Assembly (NCBI RefSeq): GCF_026262645.1
Contig: NZ_SHNO01000001.1
Coordinates: forward strand, 1,798,001-1,862,000
DNA from: Candidatus Marimicrobium litorale
GTDB taxonomy: Bacteria > Pseudomonadota > Gammaproteobacteria > Pseudomonadales > Halieaceae
Reading direction: 5' to 3'
Length of the DNA stretch: 64,000 bases
In this document: positions 10,411 to 20,375 of the stretch, in pieces
Position numbering within the stretch: position 1 is the first letter of the stretch
Layout: each line of letters starts with the position of its first letter
The notes under the pieces: model-generated
Databases searched by the model: none
The model's input: the letters and a program-made list of their open reading frames with translations, nothing else
Told to the model about the DNA's origin: nothing
Position numbers and translations under genes: made by a program

Positions 10411-11561
10411 CAGGAAGCCCTCCTGTTGCGTGGCGCCATACGGGTGTCGCGTGCAATGCGCAAAACCATTCCCAACATGGCACAGCAAATAAGCAGGCTG
10501 CTGCCACCGTAACTGACAAAGGGCAGAGTCAATCCTTTGGTGGGCAAGAGGCCAGAGGTGACCCCCATATTGACAAACGCCTGTCCTGCAAAAACCAGTG
10601 CCACGCCAAAACAGATATAAGCGCCAAAAGCATTGCCCGCCAGCAAGGCCATGCGCCCAGACCACAAGATTTTTCCAATAAGGGCCACAAACAACCCAAT
10701 CACGATCATCGCCCCAACAAATCCCGTTTCCTCGGCCCAGATGGAGAAGACGAAATCGGTGTGTGCCTCGGGCAGATAAAACAATTTCTGTACGCTGTTA
10801 CCCAACCCCACGCCCAGCCATTCGCCGCGACCAAAAGCAATCAGCGACTGGATTAATTGAAATCCGGAGTTATAGGGATCGGCCCAGGGATCCAGGTAGG
10901 CGGTGAGACGCTTGACTCGATAAGGCTCCATCATCACCAACGGCACCAGGGCTCCCAGCGCAGCCAATCCGATAGCCAGAACGTGAATCAACCGCACACC
11001 CGCAAGAAACAACATACCAAAGGCTGTAACGACGACGATGACCGTCGCGCCAAAGTCCGGTTCCAGCAACAGCAGCAGAGTGGTCGCAAACAACACTGCC
11101 ATGGGCTTAACAAACCCGCTGATTTGCTCTCTTACCTCATCCTCCCTGCGCACCATGTAACCCGCCAGGTAGACCACCACGGCCAGCTTGGCGAACTCGG
11201 AGGGCTGCAGCGTAAAAGGTCCCAGCGGCAACCAGCGCTGACTGCCGTTAACCTCGCGACCCACACCCGGTATCAACACCAGCATTAACAGCACCAGCGC
11301 TGCGATCAACCACCACCATCCGGTTCTTTGCCAGTACTCGGTTTTCACGCAGTAACAGGTCGCTGCCGCGGCCAGTCCCGCTATCAGATAGGTGAGGTGT
11401 CGCTGGGTGTGAAACCAGGGATTCTGGAAATGCCACTCGGCGTACTCGATAGAAGCGCTACTGATCGCCACCAGGCCAACCAGCATCAGGGCCAGGGCAG
11501 AGAGCGCAAGGGGTTTATCCATAGACGCTAGTAGTGCGAGGTTCCCGCTAGAGCGCATCAC
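10410..11561 (-). CDS. ftsW: Lipid II polymerase / SEDS protein FtsW
   Basis: Septal peptidoglycan glycosyltransferase of the SEDS family, which works with FtsI. It has 383 residues and about ten membrane segments. The family motif region PFTLQPSEFAKLA and the C-terminal GLLPTKGLTLPFVSYGGSS are clear. The start overlaps the murD stop by 4 bp and the stop overlaps the murG start. Family identity is sure; FtsW rather than RodA is chosen because of the dcw position. Confidence 0.97.
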   Translation of the reverse strand: MMRSSGNLALLASMDKPLALSALALMLVGLVAISSASIEYAEWHFQNPWFHTQRHLTYLIAGLAAAATCYCVKTEYWQRTGWWWLIAALVLLMLVLIPGVGREVNGSQRWLPLGPFTLQPSEFAKLAVVVYLAGYMVRREDEVREQISGFVKPMAVLFATTLLLLLEPDFGATVIVVVTAFGMLFLAGVRLIHVLAIGLAALGALVPLVMMEPYRVKRLTAYLDPWADPYNSGFQLIQSLIAFGRGEWLGVGLGNSVQKLFYLPEAHTDFVFSIWAEETGFVGAMIVIGLFVALIGKILWSGRMALLAGNAFGAYICFGVALVFAGQAFVNMGVTSGLLPTKGLTLPFVSYGGSSLLICCAMLGMVLRIARDTRMAPRNRRAS

Positions 11562-12922
11562 AAACTGCCCTCCTGTCGCCGCTGGACCAGGCCCCGGAAG
11601 ACGTCGCCGCGCTCCACATAGCCACTGAACATATCAAAGCTGGCGCAGGCCGGTGACAAAAGTACCGTATCGCCGTGTTCCGCACGTCCCGACGCGACAG
11701 CAAAGGCCTCTTCCATAGACCCGGCACAAACAACCAGCGCACTACCAGACAAAGCCTGCTCTATCGCGGCGGCATCCTCTCCTATCGCCACTACTAATTT
11801 GCAGTGCTTTGCTACCGCCGCTTGCAGTTCGGTGAAGTCAGCACCTTTGCCCTGCCCGCCGGCGATCAACAGAACATCCCTGTCGCCGCCCAGGCCGCGC
11901 AGGGCCGCTTCAGTAGCGCCGGTATTTGTCCCTTTGGAATCATTGATATAGCGAACGCCCGCCAGCTCTGCGACCTGCTCACTGCGATGGGGCAGCCCAC
12001 GGAAATGCCCCACGGTTGTGATCATGCTGGCCAGAGGCAGACCTGCGGCATGCCCCAATGCCAGCGCGGCCAGCACGTTGGCGACATTGTGAAAACCGAC
12101 CAAACCAAGGTCCTGTAATGGCAGCAGTGGCTGCTCTGCGAACATCAGGTAGTCCTCTGACCCGCAGACACCCAAGCCAAACTCGCCCGCTCCTGGCACA
12201 CCCATGCGCCAGGCAACTCGCGCCGTCGAAGGCCCCTTCAGCGGCACGGTGAACGCGTCATCCGGATTAGTCACCACTGTCTCACAGGCTTCGAATATGC
12301 GGTGCTTGGCCTGACGATAGTTCGCCATGGAGCCATGACGATCGAGGTGGTCGGCGCTTACATTCAACACCGTCGCAACCGTCAGGCCCAATTGACCCGC
12401 ACGCTCCAGCTGAAAACTGGACAACTCCAGCACATACAACTCACGATTCACAGATAGCAAGTCCAGTGCCGGCGTACCGAGGTTGCCGCCCACCCCGGCG
12501 TCCAGGCCGGCATCGATCGCCATCTGGCCGACGAGCTCGGTGACGGTCGACTTGCCGTTCGATCCGGTAATACCAATCACAGGCGCCCGGGCCTCGCGCA
12601 TAAACAAATCGATATCACCCACCAGGCTGACACCGCGGCGGCTGACCTCGAGTAAATCCGGATCATCCAGGCGAATCCCCGGACTGACAACAAGCTCCGC
12701 CGCTCCCGCCATCACCTCAATCGGGAATGTCCCACCGTAGAACTGCACCTCGGGCATCTCTGCCCTAAGCTCTCTCAGTCCCGGTGGTGCCGCCCGACTG
12801 TCTACGACAGCAAACGGCAGACCGATCCGGCTCAAATACCGCGCGCAGGACAGACCGGTTGCGCCAAGCCCTACGATGACACGGTACTCAGGATCCTCCA
12901 CTCTCTGCTCGGCCACTTTCAT
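11558..12922 (-). CDS. murD: UDP-N-acetylmuramoyl-L-alanine--D-glutamate ligase
   Basis: Mur ligase adding D-glutamate to UDP-MurNAc-L-Ala. It has 454 residues. The N-terminal domain has GLGATGLSCARYL, the central ATP-binding loop GSNGKST lies at residues 120-126, and NDSKGTNTGATEAAL begins the C-terminal domain. It follows mraY by 6 bp and overlaps ftsW by 4 bp. Confidence 0.98.
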   Translation of the reverse strand: MKVAEQRVEDPEYRVIVGLGATGLSCARYLSRIGLPFAVVDSRAAPPGLRELRAEMPEVQFYGGTFPIEVMAGAAELVVSPGIRLDDPDLLEVSRRGVSLVGDIDLFMREARAPVIGITGSNGKSTVTELVGQMAIDAGLDAGVGGNLGTPALDLLSVNRELYVLELSSFQLERAGQLGLTVATVLNVSADHLDRHGSMANYRQAKHRIFEACETVVTNPDDAFTVPLKGPSTARVAWRMGVPGAGEFGLGVCGSEDYLMFAEQPLLPLQDLGLVGFHNVANVLAALALGHAAGLPLASMITTVGHFRGLPHRSEQVAELAGVRYINDSKGTNTGATEAALRGLGGDRDVLLIAGGQGKGADFTELQAAVAKHCKLVVAIGEDAAAIEQALSGSALVVCAGSMEEAFAVASGRAEHGDTVLLSPACASFDMFSGYVERGDVFRGLVQRRQEGSL

Positions 12923-12928
12923 TCTCGC

Positions 12929-14011
12929 CTATCGCAACTTAAGGGTCGCCAGTCCAAACAGGACCAACATGACCGTAATAATCCAGAACCGCACGATCAC
13001 TCGGGGTTCGGGCCAGCCTTTCAGTTCGAAATGATGGTGTATGGGCGCCATGCGGAATAGGCGCTTGCCCGTTAGCTTGAAGGACGCGACCTGCATGATG
13101 ACCGAAACGGTCTCCAGCACAAAAATGCCGCCCATAATAAAAAAGACAATTTCATGACGCGTAACAACCGCCACCGTACCCATGGCAGCTCCCAGCGCCA
13201 GAGCGCCGACGTCGCCCATAAAAACCTGCGCCGGGTAGGTGTTAAACCACAGAAACCCCAGGCCAGCGCCGGCAATCCCGCCACAGAATACCGTCAGCTC
13301 ACCACTGCCGGCGACATAGGGAATGTGCAGATAGTCGGCAAAATCCACCCGGCCAGTCAGGTAGGCGATGATGCCCAAAGCCGTTCCGACCAGTACCGTG
13401 GGCAGTATGGCGAGGCCATCGAGACCATCTGTCAGGTTGACCGCGTTACTGGCCCCCACGATGACAAAATATGTCAACACGATAAACAAGGGACCCATGC
13501 TCCAGGCAAAATCCTTAAAGAAGGGTATCTGCAACTGTGTCGTCACCGGTGTGTCGAATGCAAGGTAGAGATACAGCGCCGCGGATAGGCCAATCAATGA
13601 TTGCCAAAAATACTTCCAGCGCGCGGACAAACCCTGTGAATTGCCTGCGGTCACTTTGCGGTAATCATCCACCCAGCCAACCGCACCGAATCCGGCAGTC
13701 ACCAACAGGGCAAGCCACAGGTAGGGGTTTCCAAGGTCTCCCCACAACAGTGTCGAAAAGGCGATCCCCACCAGCATCAGAGCGCCACCCATCGTCGGCG
13801 TGCCCGCCTTGCTAAGGTGGCTCTGCGGACCGTCGTCGCGCACCGACTGCCCCACCTGCAAATATTGCAGACGGCGAATCATGCTGGGGCCTACCAACAA
13901 GGAAATACTCAACGCAGTACCTGCAGCGAGAATGCCGCGCAGGGTCAGGTACTGGAACACACGGAAGCCGCTGTAAAATTGCGTCAGGTAATCAGCCAAC
14001 CACAACAACAT
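12929..14011 (-). CDS. mraY: Phospho-N-acetylmuramoyl-pentapeptide transferase
   Basis: Polytopic inner-membrane enzyme that transfers phospho-MurNAc-pentapeptide to undecaprenyl phosphate, giving lipid I. It has 360 residues and about ten membrane segments, the normal size. Diagnostic motifs are KAGTPTMGG, the aspartate-rich [16 protein letters not shown] and the C-terminal [12 protein letters not shown]. It is located between murF and murD with 3 and 6 bp spacers. Confidence 0.99.
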   Translation of the reverse strand: MLLWLADYLTQFYSGFRVFQYLTLRGILAAGTALSISLLVGPSMIRRLQYLQVGQSVRDDGPQSHLSKAGTPTMGGALMLVGIAFSTLLWGDLGNPYLWLALLVTAGFGAVGWVDDYRKVTAGNSQGLSARWKYFWQSLIGLSAALYLYLAFDTPVTTQLQIPFFKDFAWSMGPLFIVLTYFVIVGASNAVNLTDGLDGLAILPTVLVGTALGIIAYLTGRVDFADYLHIPYVAGSGELTVFCGGIAGAGLGFLWFNTYPAQVFMGDVGALALGAAMGTVAVVTRHEIVFFIMGGIFVLETVSVIMQVASFKLTGKRLFRMAPIHHHFELKGWPEPRVIVRFWIITVMLVLFGLATLKLR

Positions 14012-14014
14012 ACA

Positions 14015-15370
14015 TCAGCCCCCCTGCGCCTGTAATGCCTGCAAAACGATCTCCATTCCCGCGCTGCGGGAGCCCTTGACCAGTACCGTGTCATCGGCGT
14101 CGAATCGGCCCTGCAACTGCGCAATCATCGCCCCTCGATCGTCGAAGAAGTGACCACCCTGGCCAAAAGATGTCACCGTCGCCTGCAGCTCGGCGCCTAC
14201 ACCCCAAAGCTGCTCGATGCCTGCCCGCGCAGCATAGGCGCCGATTTCCTCATGCAGTTCGGCACTGCGATCCCCCAGCTCTTTCATGGCTCCCAGCAGC
14301 AGCGTGCGCCGGCCCGGGCAAGCCGCCAGCATGTCGATTGCCGCGCGCACAGAACCGGGGTTGGCGTTATAACAATCATCCACCAGTGCCGCCCCCGAGC
14401 CCGCAGTGGTAACGTGCAAACGGCCACTCACAGGACAAAGCGACTCCAGACCATCTCGAATACTCGCCAGTGGTGCATCACATGCCAGCCCAACGGCGAT
14501 TGCCGCCAGCGCATTCGCCACGTTGTGCACACCCGGCAAGGCCAGGCGCATCGCCATATCGCCTGCGGGAGTGGTCGCGGTGAAGCTCACCCCCTTCAGG
14601 CCGCGACTACAGATATCCCGTGCACTGACAGCTGCCGGCTGCTCGACACCGAAATCAATCACACGGGCGTCACCGGCGCGCTTACGCCACTGCCTCGCCC
14701 AAGGCTGATCTGCATTAATCACCGCTGTTTCGCCCTGACCCAGCGCATCGAATATTTCGCCCTTGGCAGTGGCGACATCGTCAACACTGCCAAAGCCTTC
14801 CAGATGAGCCGGCATGGCATTAAGCAAAAGCGCGATCGTGGGCCGGGCAAGGCTGCACAGCCACTTGATATCACCCGCTTTGGCCGCACCCATCTCGACT
14901 ACGGCGAAGTCCACGGCAGGCTGCAGGCGAAGCAAGGTTAGAGGCACACCAATTTCATTGTTGAAGTTGCCCTGCGTTGCGAGGGTGTCACCCGTCTGGG
15001 ACAAAATCGCGTGGACCATATTTTTCACGGTAGTCTTGCCACTGCTGCCGGTGATTGCGACCAACGGTCCCCGATATAGATCACGGTTGTAGGCGCCCAG
15101 CTTTCCGAGCGCGCACTGGCTATCCTCAACCAGCAACTGGGACATCCCCACGTCCGCTCGACGGCTTACCAGCGCAGCACTAATGCCCTCCACTTCCAGC
15201 CCCTCAAGATAGTCATGTCCGTCATAGCGCTCTCCGCGCAGGGCCACAAACAGCTCTCCCGGTTTTGCGCTGCGCGTATCAGTCGAGACACTGCTGAACG
15301 CCTGGTCAGCACCGAGCAGACGACCCGCCAGCGGCAACTCAAGCTCTGCCAGAGTCAGTGCGCGCATCAT
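14015..15370 (-). CDS. murF: UDP-N-acetylmuramoyl-tripeptide--D-alanyl-D-alanine ligase
   Basis: Mur ligase adding the D-Ala-D-Ala dipeptide made by Ddl, which completes the UDP-MurNAc pentapeptide. It has 451 residues with GSSGKTT at 108-114, GNFNNEIGVPLTLL and the C-terminal DCYNANPGSVRAA motif that distinguishes MurF. It overlaps murE by 4 bp and is followed by mraY after 3 bp. Confidence 0.98.
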   Translation of the reverse strand: MMRALTLAELELPLAGRLLGADQAFSSVSTDTRSAKPGELFVALRGERYDGHDYLEGLEVEGISAALVSRRADVGMSQLLVEDSQCALGKLGAYNRDLYRGPLVAITGSSGKTTVKNMVHAILSQTGDTLATQGNFNNEIGVPLTLLRLQPAVDFAVVEMGAAKAGDIKWLCSLARPTIALLLNAMPAHLEGFGSVDDVATAKGEIFDALGQGETAVINADQPWARQWRKRAGDARVIDFGVEQPAAVSARDICSRGLKGVSFTATTPAGDMAMRLALPGVHNVANALAAIAVGLACDAPLASIRDGLESLCPVSGRLHVTTAGSGAALVDDCYNANPGSVRAAIDMLAACPGRRTLLLGAMKELGDRSAELHEEIGAYAARAGIEQLWGVGAELQATVTSFGQGGHFFDDRGAMIAQLQGRFDADDTVLVKGSRSAGMEIVLQALQAQGG

Positions 15371-16857
15371 TTGCTCGACCTCCCCGCCAGTGCCTTTGAC
15401 GCCTCAGCCACATCGCTGAAGTAAATACGCTTCTCATTTAGTTGCTGGTATTCCTCATGACCTTTACCGGCAATCAATATGCAGTCGCCAGACACAGCAC
15501 CAGCAATTGCCATGGAAATCGCCTGACCGCGATCTTCCATCAGGGCGTAATCGCCACTGCAGCCAGTTTCGATATGCGCCATAATCTGCCCCGGTAATTC
15601 GCTCCGTGGATTATCGCTGGTCACAACCACACGATCTGCAAGACGACAGGCTACCCGCCCCATCAACTGGCGTTTTTCCTCGTCTCTATCACCGCCGCAT
15701 CCAAATACGCACACCAACTCACCGTCACTCTGCGAGCGAAGGGCCTGCAGCGCATCCTCCAGCGCCTGAGGCGTATGGGCATAATCCACCACCACCTGCA
15801 AACCCTCACGATTGGGCACGGTTTCCATGCGCCCGGGAACAGGGTTCAGTTCCACGACAGACTGCAGCACCGCGCCAAGATCTTCTCCAGACACGACCAG
15901 CGCAGTGACCGCCGCCGCCATGTTCGCCAGATTAAAATCACCGGCAAGAGGACTGCTAAACTCGGCTTGCCCCCAGGGCGTATGGAACTCACCGTGCACC
16001 CCGTCGACACCAAAGCGCGCGTTTTCTACCCGCACATCGGCGGCGGCGCCGCGAATCGAGTAGGTCAACACATCGGCCTCCTGCACCACCGCATCGCGGA
16101 CACGCAGGCTGAAATCGTCATCTGCATTAATAATCGCGTGGCGCAGATGCTCGTTGGTAAACAGTTGTAACTTGGCGCGACCGTAGGCCTCCATGCTGCC
16201 GTGATAATCGAGGTGATCGTGAGAGAGGTTGGTATAGACAGCCGTTTCAAAGCACATACCGTTGACGCGCCCCTGCGCCAACGCGTGGGACGATACTTCC
16301 ATAGTGACTGCGAGCACGCCCTGTTCCAGCCAGTCCGCCAGCTGCTGCTGCAGCGAAATTGCATCCGGCGTTGTATTGCGAGCTGCGGCCACGTCATCGC
16401 AAAGAGACGCACCCAGTGTGCCAATCACTCCACAAGGCTTTCCCAGCGCACGGGTTAATTGCCCGATAATGCGACTGGTCGTGGTTTTGCCATTGGTACC
16501 AGTTACCCCTGTCACGTGCTGCTGCGAACTGGGATTACGATAAAATCGGGCCGCCAGCGAACCCAATTCAAAACGCAAATCAGGCAACTCGACCAAAGGC
16601 ACCGGGATTGCATCGAGAAAACCTGCAACCGGCGCTTCCGCCGCCACCGCAGCGGCGCCGTTGGCGACAGCCTGCTCGATAAACTGCCGGCCATCATGCA
16701 CGTCGCCGGGCAACGCCAGGAACAAATCTCCCGGGCGCACCTTACGACTGTCCAGCTGCAAACCGCTGATCATGGTGTCAGCGCCCGTCGTATTGCGAAT
16801 ATCAAGTAATTCCGGCAGGGCCATTGTGGGAACACCCACCGCTGCCGACGCCATCAT
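15367..16857 (-). CDS. murE: UDP-N-acetylmuramoyl-L-alanyl-D-glutamate--2,6-diaminopimelate ligase
   Basis: Mur ligase that adds the third stem residue. It has 496 residues, the ATP loop GTNGKTT at 120-126 and the DNPR motif at 415-418, which in this family marks meso-diaminopimelate rather than lysine specificity. The peptidoglycan is therefore predicted to be the usual Gram-negative DAP type. The start overlaps the ftsI stop by one base and the stop overlaps murF by 4 bp. Confidence 0.98.
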   Translation of the reverse strand: MMASAAVGVPTMALPELLDIRNTTGADTMISGLQLDSRKVRPGDLFLALPGDVHDGRQFIEQAVANGAAAVAAEAPVAGFLDAIPVPLVELPDLRFELGSLAARFYRNPSSQQHVTGVTGTNGKTTTSRIIGQLTRALGKPCGVIGTLGASLCDDVAAARNTTPDAISLQQQLADWLEQGVLAVTMEVSSHALAQGRVNGMCFETAVYTNLSHDHLDYHGSMEAYGRAKLQLFTNEHLRHAIINADDDFSLRVRDAVVQEADVLTYSIRGAAADVRVENARFGVDGVHGEFHTPWGQAEFSSPLAGDFNLANMAAAVTALVVSGEDLGAVLQSVVELNPVPGRMETVPNREGLQVVVDYAHTPQALEDALQALRSQSDGELVCVFGCGGDRDEEKRQLMGRVACRLADRVVVTSDNPRSELPGQIMAHIETGCSGDYALMEDRGQAISMAIAGAVSGDCILIAGKGHEEYQQLNEKRIYFSDVAEASKALAGRSSK

Positions 16858-18575
16858 CAGAGTACGCCTCCAGCCAGAGCGACATTCGTTGTCTCAAACT
16901 CTGACGGAGGCACGTTCAAAAGGCGCAGGGTGGCCCGGGTTACCGCAGAAAAGACCGGCGCCGCGACCGCACCGCCACCGTACCGCTCACCCTTGGGATC
17001 ATTAATCACAACGACGGTCACAATGCGCGGATCATCAACCGGCGCGACCCCGGCAAACAACGCCACGTACTTATTGTCTTCGTAACCGCGGGGGCCGACC
17101 TTGTGGACAGTGCCGGTCTTACCACCCACCCGGTAGCCAGAGACCCGGGCCTTGCGCGCAGTGCCGTCCTCGATGGTGACAGTATGCAGCATGCTCATGA
17201 GCTGCTCAGCCATGTCGGGAGATATCACACGGTCCCCGGCAGGCACCTGACCCTCCAGCGCCAGCAAGGAGACAGGCGGTCGCACTCCCCCGTTGGCAAA
17301 CACCGTGTAGGCACTCGCGATCTGCAGCGGTGTTGCCGTAATGCCATAGCCAAAGGCCAGGGCAATTTTTTCCGTTGAATACCAGCGTGCTCGATTGGGG
17401 AGGCTGCCAGCACTTTCTCCTGGAAACCCGGTACCGGGGGCAACACCGATACCGAAGCGGCCAAACACCTCTCGGATAGGCTCATGGCCCAGCGCCACTG
17501 CGATCTTGGTTACACCGACCTGACTGGATTTTTGCAACACCCGTGCCACACTGATTTCGCCGTAATTGCGCGGGTCCGGGTAGACTTTGGGACCCACCCG
17601 AATACGCCCCGGCGATGTATCGATCATTGTCTGTGGCGTATACAGACCACTTTCGAGGGCCGCCACAAGTGTCATGGACTTCATGGTCGAACCCGGCTCG
17701 TACGTGTCGGTTAGCGCGCGATTGCGTCGACTTGCCGCGCTGCCGGACTTGGACCCGTTAGGGTTGTAGACCGGGTAATTGACCATTGCCAGGACCTCTC
17801 CGGTACGACTGTCCAACGTCACCACCGTGCCCGACTCAGCCCCCAACGCCGTGACCGCGCGCTGTAATTCACGATGCTGCACGTATTGCATGCGCAAATC
17901 GATACTCAGTGCCAGATCCTTACCCGGCACTGCGGGCTGCAGCACCCCGATATCTCGCACTATGTCACCGTGCAGGTCCTTGATATATCGCTTCTTACCC
18001 AGCGTTCCACGCAGCCAGTCGTCGTAAGCCAGCTCCAGTCCCGCAATTCCCTCTCCGTCTACATTAGTGAAGCCAACCAACTGCGCAGCCACCTCCCCCG
18101 CGGGATAGAAGCGTCGATACTCGCGCTCCCCGTGGACGCCCGGAATACCCATATCAATTATTTCGCGCGCACGGGCAGGCACCTGGTGACGCAACACGTA
18201 GAGAAATTTCTTCGATTTAAAACGCTCGATTTTTTCGCGTAAAACACCGGCTGGCTGACCTATCGCCTCCGCCAGCCGAGCCACGTCCTCTGCACCATTC
18301 AGGACACCTGGGTCAACCCATATGGACACCACGGGCGTGCTGACGGCCAGTGGTTCACCTCTGCGATCTGTTATGACCCCGCGGTAGGCGGGAATCTCCG
18401 CGGTGCGCACTGAACGGTTTGCGCCCTGATCCTGCAGGAACGCGTAACCGCGCTCCATGTCGAAAATTTGCAGAGACAACACACGCCACACCAGCAGAAC
18501 CAGCAGGCAGCACAGCAACACAACCACCAGATAGAAACGCCACAGCGAAAGCGGCTGGCGTTCGGCGCGCCTCAC
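16857..18575 (-). CDS. ftsI: Septal peptidoglycan transpeptidase FtsI (PBP3)
   Basis: Class B penicillin-binding protein that cross-links septal peptidoglycan with FtsW. It has 572 residues. One membrane helix (about 14-36) is followed by a periplasmic dimerisation domain and the transpeptidase domain. The acylated serine is S296 in STMK (296-299) and the KTG triad is at 486-488. The second motif, normally SxN (SSN in E. coli), reads SSQ at 350-352, a substitution confirmed by a CAG codon. The start overlaps ftsL by 4 bp. Confidence 0.97.
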   Translation of the reverse strand: MRRAERQPLSLWRFYLVVVLLCCLLVLLVWRVLSLQIFDMERGYAFLQDQGANRSVRTAEIPAYRGVITDRRGEPLAVSTPVVSIWVDPGVLNGAEDVARLAEAIGQPAGVLREKIERFKSKKFLYVLRHQVPARAREIIDMGIPGVHGEREYRRFYPAGEVAAQLVGFTNVDGEGIAGLELAYDDWLRGTLGKKRYIKDLHGDIVRDIGVLQPAVPGKDLALSIDLRMQYVQHRELQRAVTALGAESGTVVTLDSRTGEVLAMVNYPVYNPNGSKSGSAASRRNRALTDTYEPGSTMKSMTLVAALESGLYTPQTMIDTSPGRIRVGPKVYPDPRNYGEISVARVLQKSSQVGVTKIAVALGHEPIREVFGRFGIGVAPGTGFPGESAGSLPNRARWYSTEKIALAFGYGITATPLQIASAYTVFANGGVRPPVSLLALEGQVPAGDRVISPDMAEQLMSMLHTVTIEDGTARKARVSGYRVGGKTGTVHKVGPRGYEDNKYVALFAGVAPVDDPRIVTVVVINDPKGERYGGGAVAAPVFSAVTRATLRLLNVPPSEFETTNVALAGGVL

Positions 18576-18895
18576 TTGGACACCACCTTGAACTGAGACG
18601 GTTCGGGGGCCACCATATCGAGCTCACCCCGTGCGACTTTTTCAACGCGGTAGTGGGACGCCTGCGTACTCTGCTCGAGCAACAGCCGCCCATAATCTTC
18701 CTGCAAATACCACTGGGAGTGCTCCAGAACCTGCAGATTTGCGTACAGCCCCCGGCAGGCATGAGTCGAGTAGATGGTGCCAAACGCTGACACCAGGACG
18801 AATGCGACAACAATGACGTTGGCGATTGCCAGCCGCGCCGATACAGACCCCACGGCCCGCTCACTGCTCATCCCTGTCTTATGCTCCCTGGTCAC
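18572..18895 (-). CDS. ftsL: Cell division protein FtsL
   Basis: Small bitopic protein of the FtsQLB complex that activates FtsWI. It has 107 residues: a short cytoplasmic N-terminus, one membrane segment (IANVIVVAFVLVSAFGTIY) and a periplasmic heptad-like coiled coil around LQVLEHSQWYLQEDYGRLLLEQ. The alternative ATG at 18871 would remove eight residues and cannot be excluded. Sequence conservation in FtsL is low, so the call rests on topology, size and position between rsmH and ftsI. Confidence 0.93.
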   Translation of the reverse strand: MTREHKTGMSSERAVGSVSARLAIANVIVVAFVLVSAFGTIYSTHACRGLYANLQVLEHSQWYLQEDYGRLLLEQSTQASHYRVEKVARGELDMVAPEPSQFKVVSK

Positions 18896-18919
18896 CCTGG
18901 CGTCTCTACCTCTGGCTTA

Positions 18920-19846
18920 TCAGCCTATTTTCTCTGCCACACGCATCACTGCGCTGCGCGCCCGCACATTCGCCTGCACCTCTGCCTCACTGGCCCTGAC
19001 TGCCCGACCGACCAAGCGCATGCGCTTGTTTAACGCCCCCTCAGTCACCGGAACGCCTCGAGGCAAATCGTCGCCTCTGGCCTTGTCGCGCATATACCGC
19101 TTGATCCGCCTGTCCTCCAACGAGTGAAAACTGATCACCACGAGACGCCCGCCAACGCGCAACATATCCAGTGCCAGCGAGAGAAACTCCTGCAGATCAT
19201 CCAGTTCACTGTTTACCTTGATCCGAATCGCCTGAAACGATCGAGTGGCCGGATGTTTGTGCTTCTCCCAGCGAGGGTGAGCCGCACTGACAACACTGGC
19301 GAGATGGCTGGTCGTTTCTATCGGCGCCTCTTCCCTCGCAGCCACGATAGCCGTGGCAATGCGACGGGCGAAACGCTCCTCGCCATACTCCTTTAACACC
19401 CCTGCGATATCCGCTAGTTCGGCATGGGATAGCCACTGCGCCGCCGTCTCACCGCGACTGGTATCCATACGCATATCGAGTGGACCATCCTGCATAAAGC
19501 TGAAACCCCTTTCGGCCTCATCCAACTGCGGACTGGATACGCCCAGATCCAGTAAAATGCCATCAACCGCGTCGATCCCCATGCGGCGCAGTTGATGGGG
19601 AAGCTGAGCGAAAGATCCCCGGAAAAACTCGAATCGAGGCTCGCTCCTTTGCAACGCCCTGGCCACGGTTTCGGCGGCCTCATCCTTGTCCACTGCCAGC
19701 ACCCGCGCACCGCCGTCCAACCGGTCCAACAGACAACGCGTATGCCCCCCGCGACCAAACGTACCATCGACATAAAATCCACCGGGGTTTGTTACCAGAG
19801 CATCGACCGCCTCTTGCAACAACACCGTCTGATGCATATCAGCCAC
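18920..19846 (-). CDS. rsmH: 16S rRNA (cytosine(1402)-N(4))-methyltransferase
   Basis: SAM-dependent methyltransferase that N4-methylates C1402 in the decoding centre of 16S rRNA; RsmI, also in this window, adds the 2'-O-methyl to the same nucleotide. It has 308 residues. The SAM loop DGTFGRGGHT, the motif LLDLGVSSPQLD and the C-terminal VISFHSLEDRRIKRY are diagnostic. The start is directly adjacent to the mraZ stop. Confidence 0.98.
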   Translation of the reverse strand: MADMHQTVLLQEAVDALVTNPGGFYVDGTFGRGGHTRCLLDRLDGGARVLAVDKDEAAETVARALQRSEPRFEFFRGSFAQLPHQLRRMGIDAVDGILLDLGVSSPQLDEAERGFSFMQDGPLDMRMDTSRGETAAQWLSHAELADIAGVLKEYGEERFARRIATAIVAAREEAPIETTSHLASVVSAAHPRWEKHKHPATRSFQAIRIKVNSELDDLQEFLSLALDMLRVGGRLVVISFHSLEDRRIKRYMRDKARGDDLPRGVPVTEGALNKRMRLVGRAVRASEAEVQANVRARSAVMRVAEKIG

Positions 19847-20302
19847 CTACAGCGTCAGGGACATCAGTTCGTCGGGTAATTCAGCTTCGGGGTCAGAATC
19901 CCGCAAAGCCTCATCCCGCTCGGCAAACCACAGCGCCTCTGACCACACCTCCAACTTATTGCCCTGCCCTACCAGAACCAACTTCTTATCCAGTTTTGCG
20001 TGCTCGCGCAGTGGCGGGGGCAATAACAAGCGGTCACTGCCATCCAACTCCAGGTCCGTGGCATATCCCAGCATCAGGCGCTGGAATCGTTTCACCGCGG
20101 GCTTGAGTGCCGGCAAAGCCTGGATTTCCTTTTCTATGCGCTCCCACTCGGGCAGCGGGTAGACCGTGAGGCAGGGCGCCATAGTATCGATGGTTACCAC
20201 CACGCAGCCGGCACATTCAGAATGCAGAGGCTCGCGCTGGCGCGCAGGAATCGCCAGCCGCCCTTTGGCATCCATATTGATGTGCTGTACTCCACGAAAC
20301 AC
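19847..20302 (-). CDS. mraZ: Transcriptional regulator MraZ
   Basis: DNA-binding protein that autoregulates the dcw cluster. It has 151 residues with two SpoVT-AbrB folds. The N-terminus FRGVQHINMDAKGRL and the second-domain motif LMLGYATDLELDGSDRL fit the family. The start codon is GTG, preceded by AGGGTGG. First gene of the division operon; four putative MraZ boxes lie 31-65 bases upstream of the start codon, which supports autoregulation of the whole cluster. Confidence 0.97.
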   Translation of the reverse strand: MFRGVQHINMDAKGRLAIPARQREPLHSECAGCVVVTIDTMAPCLTVYPLPEWERIEKEIQALPALKPAVKRFQRLMLGYATDLELDGSDRLLLPPPLREHAKLDKKLVLVGQGNKLEVWSEALWFAERDEALRDSDPEAELPDELMSLTL

Positions 20303-20332
20303 GACGTTTTCCCACCCTGAATGGCTTTACAA

Positions 20333-20375
20333 ACCCACAAAAAGCCAATAAATCCCACTTATTTCCACTTTTCAA
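20333..20375 (-). promoter_or_regulatory. mra promoter with four MraZ-type TGG boxes
   Basis: Read on the - strand, TGGAA, TGGGA, TGGCT and TGGGT (20363-20367, 20353-20357, 20343-20347, 20333-20337) recur at an exact 10-base period. This is the arrangement reported for MraZ operators, TGGG repeats with 5-base spacers. A sigma70-like promoter overlaps: -35 TTGAAA at 20370-20375, a 17-base spacer and -10 TTTATT at 20347-20352. MraZ bound here would cover the promoter and repress the dcw operon. Confidence 0.75.
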
